Source: Geosiphon pyriformis
Taxonomy: Eukaryota > Glomeromycota > Glomeromycetes > Archaeosporales > Geosiphonaceae
DNA length: 64,000 nt
Direction of reading: 5' to 3'
Assembly: GCA_016748015.1 (NCBI GenBank)
Contig: JAAOMT010000070.1
Span: 1 to 64,000 of the forward strand
Below are positions 48,430-58,290 of this stretch, in pieces (position 1 is the stretch's first letter; the number at the start of each line of letters is the position of its first letter). The notes beneath the pieces are model-generated. The model made no database searches. It was not told the origin of the DNA and saw nothing but the letters and a program-made list of their open reading frames with translations. The translations under genes were made by a program, and so were the position numbers.

Positions 48430-48479
48430 TGTTTGTTGTTTTGATGCTGTTAATTCAAATGGGTGTTGGTTTTTGTTTT

Positions 48480-48940
48480 CTAATCTTGCCTCATTCTTGA
48501 GAGACAGTCAACATTGGTGTGAAGTTTTCCTGATTTGTGGTGTACTATATATTGATAGTTTGCTAGAAATCCTATCCATCGGATTTGTTTTGCATTGAGT
48601 TGGGTGTTTTTGTTTTGTAACCATTTGAGTCCAATATTATCAGTAATAATATCAAATTCTTTAGGTCTGAGATAAAGGTTGAAGTGGTGTAAGTCCCAAA
48701 TTATGGCTGCTGTTTTTAGTTCTGTGGCAGGGTAATTTTTCTCAGCTGGTTTCAATGTTCTGCTAATATAAGCGATTACTTGCTCATTTCCATTGTCATC
48801 TAATTGTGATAGGATAGTACCAAAGACAGTATAAAAGGCATCTGTTACTAATCAGAATTGGTTGCTGAAATCTGGGTAGACAAGAATTGGAGCTGTTGTT
48901 AGTTTTTCTTTAAAGATTTCAAATGCATTTTGGTGTTCAG
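48480..48940 (-). pseudogene. Element A RNase H
   Basis: It reads FWLVTDAFYTVFGTILSQ, AEKNYPATELKTAAIIWDLH (48740), FDIITDNIGLKWLQNKN and KSGKLHTNVDCLSRM, ending at 48480. The first Asp (VTDA) and the IITDN Asp are present. It cleaves RNA in RNA/DNA hybrids during reverse transcription. Trp-to-stop changes occur upstream near 48945. Confidence 0.8.
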
Positions 48941-49906
48941 CAGTCTATTTGTATTTGACGTTTTTGGTGGTAAGCTGGTTGAGAAGTTTTGCAATTTTTG
49001 AGAATTCTTTGATAAACTTTCGATAGTAGAAGACTAACCCTATGAATCCTCTTAGTTCTGTAGTGTTTTGAAGAGTTTTGAAGTTTTTGACAGCACTGAT
49101 TTTTCCAGAGTCCAGTTTGATTCCATCTTTACTAACGATATAACCAAAGAAGGCCAAGCTTGTTTTTCCAAAGTAGCATTTTTTGATGTTGAGTTTCAGT
49201 CCTGTTTTTTGTAATCATTGAAAAACTTCTTGCAGATGTTTTAAGTGTAATTCGAATGATGGAAAATAAACATCAGTATTGTCAAGATAAATGACTACTG
49301 ACTTTCAAAGAAGCCCTTTATACACAACATCTATTAATCTCTAAAATGTTGCTAGTGCACTGCATAATCCGAAAGACATTATATTGAATTCATAATTTCC
49401 TTCTTGAATTGTGAAGGCTGTTTTGGAACAATCTTTGGGATTCATGGCAACTTGCCAGTATCTGCTTTCTAGATCTAGTGTTGAAAAGTATTGGATTTTC
49501 CAAGGGCATCTAACATGTTATCGATTCGGAGAAGAGGGTAGGCATTTTCAATGATGACACTATTGAGTTGTTGATAATCAACACAAAATCATATCTTTCT
49601 ATTTTTCTTCTTATTTAGGACCACAGATGAAGCCCATGGACTCATTGATGGTTAAATAAGCCCATTGTTAAGCATTTGTTGTACTTCTTCTTGGATAAAT
49701 TGGTGACTTTTTGGAGCAACTCGGTAGGCTTGTTGTTGTCTTGGTTTGACATCTCCTGTATAGATTTGGTGTTGAACCAAATCAGTTCTTCCTAAGTTAT
49801 TGTTGTTTTTGGCAAAAATATTGGCAAATTCTGTAATTAGCTCTTTGAGCTGGCTCTGTTGTTGTGGTTCAAGTTGTCCCATGTTGATTCGAGATAGTTT
49901 TTCCAT
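48941..49906 (-). pseudogene. Element A reverse transcriptase
   Basis: The frame 49906-49652 has DLVQHQIYTGDVKPRQQQAY and EEVQQMLNNGLI, ending at a stop where Gln is expected. QPSMSPWASSVVLNKKKN and CVDYQQLNSV follow, then a frameshift near 49495. The active-site box near 49280 reads VVIYLDNTDVYF (codons GAC AAT), again YLDN. The thumb at 49157-48945 has FFGYIVSKDGIKLDSGK. It copies element RNA into DNA in particles; the lost Asp and the shift make it inactive. Confidence 0.85.
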
Positions 49907-50049
49907 GACAACATGGTAGTTTTTAGAGCTGGGGTTTGGGTTGATTTTTGGTAGTGAATGTCCAATAATTTTGGAGAAATCGGGGACTGTTTGGGGTAAT
50001 TCTTATTGAAAGATATTACTGTGAATAACTCCAATTTCTAAGTTATTTA

Positions 50050-50740
50050 ATAAAACTATGAGATAATTGTTGGGATTGTAAAAAGTAACTTGAACTTTTT
50101 TTGTTCCTTTTGGAATATAAATGTTTGGGATCAAAATATTATGTTCCAAGTAGACTTGTTTGTTGGACTCAAAAATTTGTCATGTGGTTGTTGGCTTTTC
50201 ACAAGTGTAAATTTCAGAGTGTTCTTCAAAGGGTGAAATAGTAATTGGTTATGAAGGTTGTAGAATCTGGTGAGATTCACTTTGTTCATTAAGAGCTATG
50301 TTTACTGGAACTGTGAATCGTCCAGTTGAACCAAAACCATTGGTTTCTTTTTCACTTTTTCCCAATTGTTCTCTTTGACTGACTAATTGTAAACCTGAAA
50401 TGTTGATTAAGGGTAAATAAATAGCTTAAGCAATTTTTTTGGTATGTTCAATCTGAAAAGGTTTATTAGTTTCATTTTGTAACATGATTGTAATGTCTCC
50501 TGTATATCCAGCATCTATGATTCCTCTTCTAACATTGATTCTTTTTCTTGCCAATGATGATTGTAAAGCAATTTGGACCATTGCTCCTGGTGAGATTTCA
50601 AGGGCAATTTTGAAGTTGATCTTGGTAAAGAAATTTGGTTGAAGAACCAAAGTGTCTTTTCCTGGATATTATAGATTGTATCCAGCATCAATTTTATGTG
50701 CTTTTTTGGACTTTATTTCTTGTTTGTTGTTGTTGAAGTA
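50050..50740 (-). pseudogene. Element A dUTPase domain and pre-RT linker
   Basis: Motif 1 is IDAGYNL (50672-50689), followed by a TAA. Motif 2 is LQSSLARKRI (about 50540). Motif 3 is RGIIDAGYTGDITIML (about 50500), a textbook dUTPase signature with the catalytic Asp. Motif 4 is IEHTKKIAQ-like, with Gln turned to stop, and motif 5 is GFGSTGRF (50314-50337). All five motifs occur in order over about 130 residues, the usual size. It lies between the Cys-rich module and RT, in frame with both. The linker has NILIPNIYIPKGTKKVQVTF and NLEIGVIHS. Apart from stops it is well preserved. Confidence 0.85.
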
Positions 50741-51560
50741 TTTGAGCTGTAAAGCAGGCTGACTTTTAATAAGATAAATGGGTGTCATTTCAATTTCTTC
50801 CGTTGCTTTAGGTTCACCAAATTCAATTTCATATTTGTCACTTTCACTGGGTAATGGAATGCTAAGGGCATAGCATTCAGGACACCATTGTTCATCACAA
50901 GGCATTATGCATTCCTCACATAATTTAATGTTTATTTGCTCTAGCCATTAGGCTTGAACTTCTTTGGTCAGGTAGATGTGACTTGCAATTTGATGATACA
51001 CTTCTACTTCATTTTCATAATTGAATCCAGCTAATTTCAAGGTATATTCAATATATTCAGCTTCTTTCATTTGAAGGACATCTTCTTTGGTTCCTTCATT
51101 AATTAAAACCATAGCAAGTTCATAGATTATTTCGGCATCATGGGAGTAATAATGGAGTTTGTTGAGGATGATATTGTATGCAGCATTGAAAGGTGTTCTA
51201 TGTTTTACTTTTTTTGCAATAGAAAGAGCATATTGGCAAGTTTGATCGCAGACTCTTCCTCTAAATGCAACATCAATCCAGTCACATTCATTGAGAAGCT
51301 GCTTTCCACAAGTAAGACAGGGTGTTCTATCCTATTTTCTGCTTCTTTTGATCAAGTGGCTCCATCGTTCTCAATGGCAGGCCTTGCAGTAGTAGCAGAT
51401 ATGACTTTCATATTCTTCCTCAGGTGAAATACAAGCTCCCATTGATAATAGTTTTTTGTGGCAGTCTTTACATTTAAGGGGAATATAGGAGCATTGTTTT
51501 CTTGGTTCAGGCTTTGAGTAAGAGATATTCCATCCAGGGGTTTTAGGTTCAGAGTGTGGA
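50741..51560 (-). pseudogene. Element A Cys-rich (zinc-ribbon) module
   Basis: Three Cys clusters in one frame. Cluster 1 (51377-51472): CKDCHKKLLSMGAC then CYYCKAC. Cluster 2 (51232-51322): CLTCGKQLLNECDW then CDQTC. Cluster 3 (50873-50920): CEECIMPCDEQWCPEC, that is C-x2-C-x8-C-x2-C. A helical segment with TKEVQAxWLEQINIKL precedes cluster 3. The spacing and many residues match inner B. Paired CxxC spacing suggests zinc binding. I know no standard gypsy domain at this position. It shares a frame with protease and dUTPase. Confidence 0.7.
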
Positions 51561-52240
51561 GTAAAATGTTCTTATTTAGTTTCCTCGGCCCAATTGGACG
51601 TTGATCCAAAAGCCATAAATGTTTTGATTATTGGTTTTTTTTCTTCTGGTTTGAATTCAAAAGCTGGGGCTTTTTCAGAGCATTTGTTGAATGTACCACA
51701 AGTGGCAGGTACTCGAGCATATTGTCTTTGGTAAGAGATTTGTAGTTCTTGGGTTTTCCAGTCTAATTTCACATTGGCTTTTTGAAGCCAGTCATTTCTG
51801 ACAAGGGCTTGATACTGAGGAGCATCCATTATAAGAACTTTGACTGAAATGATGATTCCATCAAGAGTGAACGGAAAATTGTCAATTTCTCCTACTGGAG
51901 TCTTTTTCATGCTATCGGCAGTAACAATTACTGTTTGAGCTGGTTGGTCAACATTTCTCTTTAACTGTTGCATTAACTGATAGGTAATAATGCTTCCAGC
52001 AGATCCACTATCTAGGATCAAGTGAATTGTCTTTTCTTTGACTTCTGCTTTAGTGTACATAGCAGTGATTGCTTTTTGTTTGTTGGCAGCTGCATTGTTA
52101 AGCAGGAATGGTAACTCATTTGCTTTGAACTTAAAAGGAAATATATCTAAAAAGTTGGCATTTTCAGCAATTCTGGCTGGTGGGATTGTGGTAGAAGTAT
52201 AGGAAGGGTTTTGTTGTTGTGCTGTAGCTCTGCCTTCCAA
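51561..52240 (-). pseudogene. Element A protease (retropepsin-like)
   Basis: A 222-codon open frame. The active-site triad is DSG in LILDSGSAGSIITYQLMQQL, at about residue 77. VGEIDNFPFTLDGIIISVKV and DAPQYQALVRNDWLQKANV follow, then LQISYQRQYARVPATCG. It is an aspartic protease that would dimerise and cut the Gag-Pol polyprotein. The stop that ends the frame (TAA at 51572) is probably a decayed Gln, since the Cys-rich module continues in the same frame. It is one of the best-preserved domains in the window. Confidence 0.85.
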
Positions 52241-54096
52241 GAGTGCAGTATGGTAAAAATCTTGTTCTTCAGATATTGTAAGATAGCTAAGTTGAGTATG
52301 ATAATGGGTGGGTCTTGGCTAAGCTGGATTTTGGGAAACTAATTGGTTATTTGGGTTAATTCTGTTGTTGTTTGTTGTGAATCGGTTTTGTGGTGCAAAT
52401 TGGTTTTGTTGAACCAATCTTCGAGCAGGTACTTGGTAATGTTGAATGGGTTGTCGATACTGTTGTTGCATTGGCTGTGAAGCAAGTTGATAGTAGTCAG
52501 TTTGATATTGTGGTCTTGGTGGATAGTAAGCTGGTGGTAGTGGTAATTGGTAATAAGATTGTTGTGGTGAAGGATAACATTGATTACTCCTGTTTTGTTG
52601 GTCTCATTGTAGCTTTCTGCAATCTCTTTTCCAGTGGCTAGGGTTTCTACAGTAATGGCAATTCTAAGACTGGTTATTAAAGAATGATACGAAGTTGTTT
52701 TGATTTCGTCTTTGGGGTGGTTGATATCTTTGGGGTTGCTGTTGTTGTTGATTGGTGAAATAGTTTTTGACTTTCTTTGTGAGTTGGTCAATTTTTTTTT
52801 CAGCTGCTAAGCTGGTCTCTCCAATGGCTAAGTTCACAAGTTTTGTATGATTGGCTTCTTCCATAGCCATTTCATATCTCTTTGCATACTAAATGGCAGA
52901 GTTTAAATCTTCCAGAGCATGTGAGTGAACCTTTTTAATCAGTTTATCCTTTAAACTAGCAATAAATTGATCCAAAATTTGAGCATCAAAATAATAATCA
53001 TTAGTTTCAAGTTGGTGAATTCGTCTGAGAAGTTTGTTGAATTTCCCAATATAAGTCATGACAGATTCAGAGGATTTTTGTTTGATATTGTAAAATGATT
53101 TCAAAGTGTGATTAAAGTGTTGTTATTGGTGAATTGTTCTAGGAAGGCAGTTTTGAAAGCTGTCCAGTCATTAAAAGAGGTGGTCAAGCTTTCGAACTAT
53201 TTGCCTGCTGTTTTTTTAAGAAAGTAAGGAATTGTTCTTAACATTCTGGCAGCATTCCATCCATTTGCATCTCCAGTTTTAGTAACTTGGTCAAGCCATT
53301 TTTGGGGACTGGTTTCAATATCTTCTCCATTAAATTCAGGGATTTTTGCGATATATGCTGTCATTTTGTCTTCTTTGTTTTCACTGTCTATTGATTCTTC
53401 TTCAGATATTTCAAAGTCATTTTCTTCATTCGCTGCTGTCTTAGAGTGTTCACTTCTATTTTCAGCTAGAAAATCAAGGAGATTGGAACTAGTTTGAAGA
53501 GGTTCTTGTTGTCTGGTGGGACTTCTGGATGATGTAAAATTTTCTAGTCTTGCAAATCAATTTAAGGGTGAATTAGGTGTTTGTGCTTGTGCAAGTGAAG
53601 CTGGAAAAGGTGTGATAATAAGTGGAAGTTTTGAACTGGTTCCTTGCTCAGGTGTTTTTAAGTGTTTGGCTGTTGTTTTTGGTAGTATTGGAGTATTTAA
53701 GGTGGTTTTTGAGTATTGCTTCAATTTTTGTTTGCCTTTGTTGCTTGTTTCTGTCTCTGATTCAAAATCAATAGAGTATTGAGACTGCACTGGATAGGTT
53801 TCTTCACAGTACTTGATAATGTTAAAATTAAGTTCTTAAAAGTAAGTGGCAAGTGTTTCACTGTTAAGGTCTTTAGTTTCCAACTGTGAATAGTGTACTA
53901 AATTATTGTAAAGATTGCTTCTAACTTCTGAGATATTGTAATTTCCAAAAAGATAATTGTTGATGCGGTTTTCAATGTATTGGTATACTGATTTCTTGAC
54001 AACTTCAATTCCGTCTGGAATGTTGAATCTTTGCTTGCAGTGAGTGTAAATTGACTGGTAATACTCTAGAGTTATTACATCTGGTGTGATTGCCAC
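52241..54096 (-). pseudogene. Element A gag
   Basis: The first codon is GTG (54094-54096) in AAAGTGGC, 10 codons after an in-frame TAA. No ATG occurs in the first 86 codons. Frame 54096-53836 is followed, after one TAA, by 53790-53557 in the same frame. Capsid-like blocks are KIPEFNGEDIETSPQKWLDQ and FYNIKQKSSESVMTYIGKF (53104). There is a frameshift near 53105. A CCHC zinc knuckle CHYCRNPSHWKRDC lies at 52619-52660. A Gln/Tyr/Pro-rich linker leads to protease. Gag packages the RNA and forms particles. Confidence 0.8.
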
Positions 54097-54123
54097 TTTG
54101 AAGTTGTTTTTGCTGTGTTATTT

Positions 54124-54139
54124 CTATGAGAGAGCACCA
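54124..54139 (-). promoter_or_regulatory. Primer-binding site of element A
   Basis: In sense it reads TGGTGCTCTCTCATAG, two bases after the LTR end. It shares TGGTGCTC with family B. The tRNA was not identified. Confidence 0.65.
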
Positions 54140-54141
54140 AA

Positions 54142-55119
54142 TGTTACCAGAGGTTTTTGGTCTCTTCTTAGCTCTTGTATGTTTGTTGTAATGTTGTTAA
54201 TTCATGACTTATGGGAAGTGTTTGAACCTCTGATAACTGAATTTTATCTTCAAATTATCTCCTATAATTTGAACTGCTGGGCTTATAAGTGGAATGGCCA
54301 ATTCTGTGCCAGTTGCTTTGTGTAGTTACATTGTAGTAAACGTCAACTCTTTCTCAGAAATTGCTTGTCTAAAAGCTTACTAAATGTGTGTAGTTACTTT
54401 GCTGTGAAAGTCAACTCTTCTTCAGGAATTCTTGTCTGTAAACTACCCAAATAATTTATAATAAGAAAAGAAAGAGAATGAAAGAAATGTAAAAGAAAAG
54501 TAAAACTGGTGATTTATGGAAGTCGTTTCGGATCCAGGTCTGGAAGTGCTTTAACAGTCTACTGAAATTGGTAGCTAATCAATTTCAAACTGTTAGTAGG
54601 AATTGGTTAATTTCAAGGGAAATAATTAAGAATTTGGCTTTTCAAATTTATTTGATATTTTATTTTGTTTTTGTGTGTGAAGGGTGATTCTAATTGTTAA
54701 ATCTGAAATAAGATATATTTTCTCAAAGAGAGAAGCTTTTTTTTTATACAACTTGTTGTAACACTATTCTATAAACTTGAACTTTGCTATTTTCTTTAAT
54801 TTTGCTGAACTAGAGATATATTTTGGCAAACTACAAGTTATTTCTGCAAACTATTAGATATTTTGGTGAACTATCAATTATTTTGGCAAATTTCTACAAA
54901 TTTCAGTGAATTTTTTGAATGTTACATAGTTCGGGGTATTGCATGATTGATTATCACAATTAGGTTACATTTGTGTTATGTACAAATTGGGTTATTAATT
55001 AAATGATAATTTCGAATATTTTGCTAATGTAATAAGTGATAATTTGAAATGCTAATTAATGATAAGAATTATAAGGATAATTTCATGCTAAGCAATATCT
55101 CTAATTTTGTCTGGTAACA
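54142..55119 (-). repeat. 5' LTR of element A
   Basis: It runs from TGTTACCAGAGG to TCTGGTAACA, 978 bp, the same length as its partner. The TATA region (54743-54757) and the GCCGAAAT array (54800-54912) are slightly more decayed than in the 3' LTR. Confidence 0.92.
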
Positions 55120-55375
55120 ACAATAAGAATATTGCCTGTGCTATTTTTTTATTTGGTTCTATAATATAGGCCTTTTCTGAGTCATTTTGTAACATGGCAA
55201 TGATATTTCCTACGTATTCCGTGTCAATTATTCCTCCTCTTATATTAATCTCTCTGTTTGCTAAACTACTCTGGGATGCTAGTTGAACCATTGTTGTTGC
55301 TGGGATTTCCAGCACTATTTTCAAATCAATACAGGTGCGTGAATGTGGTTCTAATTTGATGGCATTTTTTTCTGG
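55120..55375 (-). pseudogene. Inner B dUTPase, middle part (motifs 2-4)
   Basis: It reads IDLKIVLEIPATTMVQLASQ, motif 2 SQSSLANREI, motif 3 RGGIIDTEYVGNIIAML with the catalytic Asp, and motif 4 IEPNKKIAQAIFL, where element A is inserted. Motif 1 lies beyond the solo LTR at 56366. Confidence 0.8.
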
Positions 55376-56365
55376 TGTTACTGGAAGTTTTTGGTCTCTT
55401 TTCTGTAATGTTGTTGATGCCTGTTTGCTGTGAATTTACGTTTTCTGAATGTAGTTAAACCTCCAATAACTGAATTTATCTTCAAATTATCTCCTATAAT
55501 TTGAACTGCTGGGCTTATAAGTGGAATGGCCAATTCCATGCCAGTTGCTTTGTGTAGTTATGTTGTAGTAAACGTCAACTCTTTTCCAGGAATTGCTTGT
55601 CTGGAAGCTCACCAAAATGTGTAGTTATTTTGCTGTGAAAATCAACTCTTCTACAGGAATCTTATCTGTAGGCTACCTTAATGATTATGATAAGAAAATA
55701 AAAGAAAGAAAATAAAAATAAAAAATGTAAAAGAAATAGAATTCTGTCAAGGGAAACGTTTTCTATCCAGGTTTGGAGTCACTAACAGTTTACTGAAATT
55801 GGTAGCTAATCAATTTCAAGACATTAATTGGGCTTTGGGGATTTTCCAAGTGCAATAATTAAAGAATTTGGTTTTTTTTTGAATTATTTGATATTTATTT
55901 TTTTTTGTGTATGTAGGAATGATTCTAAGTAATAAATCTAGAGTAAGATACATTTTCTCAAAGAGAGAAGCTCTTCTTTTATACAACTTGTCATAACACT
56001 ATTCTATGAATTTGAACTTTGCTATTTTCTATAATTTTGCTGAAGTAAAGATACATTTCGGTGAACTACAAGTTATTTCTGTGAACTATTAGATATTTCG
56101 GTGAACTATCAATTATTTTGGTGAATTTCTTACAAATTTCGGCAAACTTTTTAAATGTTACATAGTTTGGGGTATTGCATGATTGATCATTACAATTAGG
56201 TTACATTTGTGTTATGTACAAATTGGGTTATTAATTAAATGATAATTTCAGATATTTTGCTAATATAATAAGTAATAATTTGAAATGATAATATATGCTA
56301 ATTAATGATAAAATTTATAAGGGTAATTTTATGCTAAACAATATCTCTAATTTCGTCTGGTAATA
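55376..56365 (-). repeat. Solo LTR of family A inside the inner B dUTPase
   Basis: It starts TGTTACTGGAAG and ends TCTGGTAATA. The flanks are CTGG (55372-55375) and CTGA (56366-56369). Removing it joins dUTPase motif 1 (DAGFDLKYS) to the following PEKNAIKLE segment, as in outer B at 38020-38070. A GCCGAAAT-type array lies at about 56055-56150. Confidence 0.9.
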
Positions 56366-57350
56366 CTGAATACTTCAAGTCAAATCCAGCATCAGTATTA
56401 TGCACGCATTCTGGCATAATACTTTTATTATTATCGCTGAACCATTTTAGTTCTTGTTCCTTGGTAAAGTCAGAAAGCATGATATATTGTTTATAGTTTG
56501 AGTCAGAGTTTGAATTTGAGTTGATATTGTTGTCATTGTCATTGCTATTTTAAACAAAGCTGGAACTATTATTCTCATCGTCATCATTGTTGGAGTTTGA
56601 ATCAGGATTGAATGGTGATTCTGACTTCGATGTACAGCTATTAATTGGTCCTTCCTTTTCAGGGATTGTGTAGATCATGCATGGTGGTGGATTGTAAATG
56701 AGGTCACAATTGTCACAATATTTAAAGTTACTGGGAATTAAACAATGGCGACACAGTCTTGTATTCAACTGTGCTAGCCATTGTTTTTGCTCTTCTTTAG
56801 TGGGTGCCAAGTTTTGGTAGTGTTCATAGAACTTTTCTGGTTCCAGGAAATTTATAACTGGCTCTGTGTCCCAATTAAGCTTGATGGGTTCTAGTGGGTT
56901 GTTTTTAATTGTCCTGATTTCTTCTGGTGATGCGCCTTCAATTTTGGCAATTGCCATTCACCATAATTCATTGTCATCGTGTGGGCAACTGTTCAATCAC
57001 TGTACAGCTTTTCTCCAGGCGGCTTCTATTGGTGTCCCTTTCTCAACCCAGTTACTGATGAGGATTGTGTATTGGCAGGAAACATTGCACGTTCCTTCTC
57101 TCCCAGGAATGTTGTTCCACATTCCTTCGTCAAGGAGAGTTTTTCTACAGGCTAAACATGGTGTATTATCTCATTTTCCTACTTGCTTTGGTCTTCCAAA
57201 ATGTTTGACAAGGCATGCGCAGCAGTAGAACTTGGTTGCCATCTAATATTCTTTGTTGTTGCCACAGCATGCACCCATTGATGACAATTTCTTGCCACAA
57301 TTGACGCACACTAGTTTGGGTCAGTGATAGGTGAATTGTTGTGGTGTTGT
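56366..57350 (-). pseudogene. Inner B Cys-rich module and dUTPase motif 1
   Basis: Cluster 1 (about 57220-57320): CVNCGKKLSSMGACCGNN then YCCAC. Cluster 2 (57080-57165): CLACRKTLLDEGMWNN then CNVSC. Cluster 3 (56706-56753): CRHCLIPSNFKYCDNC. Before cluster 3 comes TKEEQKQWLAQLNTRL, matching family A. An acidic Asp/Asn/Ser-rich linker (56550-56640) leads to motif 1, DAGFDL (56380-56397). The frame at 56957-56550 is open; stops lie upstream at Trp or Gln sites. Confidence 0.7.
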
Positions 57351-58290
57351 GTTTTGATAGGAGGTATACAAGTTTGTTGGCAGTGGCTCTTTTTCTTTCA
57401 CTTTTTCTTTCTCTTGGTTGCTTTCTTTCCATTCCTGGCTTGGTGTCAGTTTTCTTTTATCATTGTCAGTCCAGGTTAGGTCATCTGTTTCCCAGGTAAG
57501 TTCTTCTCTTTGCTTTCCCTTTAGGTTGTTATCCTACAATAGTATTGGTGGTAGTTCGTAGTGGTCTTTGTCATCAGTTCAAGTGTCAATAGTAGTTCTA
57601 CAGATAGGTTCTTTTCTTTGTTCTTCCTTTCCATTGTTATCATCGTCCCAAGTGAGTATTGGTGGCAGTTCATTGTGGTCGACGTCAGCCCATGATGCTT
57701 GGTATACCTCCCAAGTAGGCTTTAGTTTTTCCTCCTCGAGGTCAATAAGCAGTACTGATGTTGTAACGTAGTTAGGTTTGAAATGGCCACATGTTGCTGG
57801 TACTCATGTGTGTTGGCCATTTTGGTTGAGCTGGAGCTCCTGTGTGGTCCAGTCAAGGATGGCATTGTTTTTAAACAACCAATTATTGTCTACTAATGCT
57901 TGGTATTAAGTTGCTTCCATTACCAAAACTTTAATAGGAGTAATGATGTCATTAACTTCAATCAAGAAGTTGTTAATTTTACCAATAGGCATTTTTGTGG
58001 CACCATTGGCAGTAATAATTCTAGCGCTGGCAGCTCAATCAACTCAGTAATTTAATTGATCCATGAGTTGTTGTGTGATGATGCTGCCTGCTGAACCACT
58101 GTCAAGGATTAACTTGATGGAGTGGTCATTGACTTTTGCATCAATGTACATGGCAGTGATAGGTTTTTCTTCCAGAGCTGCTCTACTGAATAAGAAAACT
58201 GACATAACTTCCTTGAGTTCAAATGGAAAGATGGCTGCTAAAGACTCGTCGTTAGTGATAATTACTGGTGGAATGTTATTGGTACGTATT
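57351..58290 (-). pseudogene. Inner B protease and charged linker
   Basis: The active site DSG (58095-58103) lies in LILDSGSAGSIITQQLMDQL. IGKINNFLIEVNDIITPIKV, TQYQALVDNNWLFKNNAI and LQLNQNGQHT follow, then VPATCG. A Glu/Lys/Trp/Thr-rich linker with an internally repeated ELPPIL...DD motif (57640-57690 and 57540-57570) joins it to the Cys-rich module. A few Trp and Gln codons are stops, but the catalytic triad is intact. Confidence 0.75.

Larger units (their letters stand above)
45230..55119 (-). mobile_element. Full-length gypsy element A, inserted in the inner B dUTPase
   Basis: Both LTRs are 978 bp and nearly identical, differing mostly by transitions. Flanks are ATGG (45226-45229) and ACAA (55120-55123), a 4-bp duplication altered only by transitions. 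The homologous uninterrupted site in outer B (38270-38310) confirms the join without gain or loss. Minus-strand order: gag with zinc knuckle, protease, Cys-rich module, dUTPase, RT, RNase H, integrase, separate ORF3. Gag from 53104 through RT to 49652 is one frame broken only by stops. It is the youngest full-length element here. Confidence 0.92.

Noticed and set aside
51140-51427. A 95-codon plus-strand ORF
   Set aside because: It is antisense to the Cys-rich module of element A, which is conserved in frame with protease and dUTPase.
52339-52791. A 150-codon minus-strand ORF rich in Asn, Thr and Ser
   Set aside because: It is a shifted frame of the Gln/Tyr/Pro-rich gag linker. The true frame holds the CCHC knuckle at 52619-52660.
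57568-57771. A Ser-rich plus-strand ORF looking like a cell-surface protein
   Set aside because: It is antisense to the charged linker after the inner B protease.
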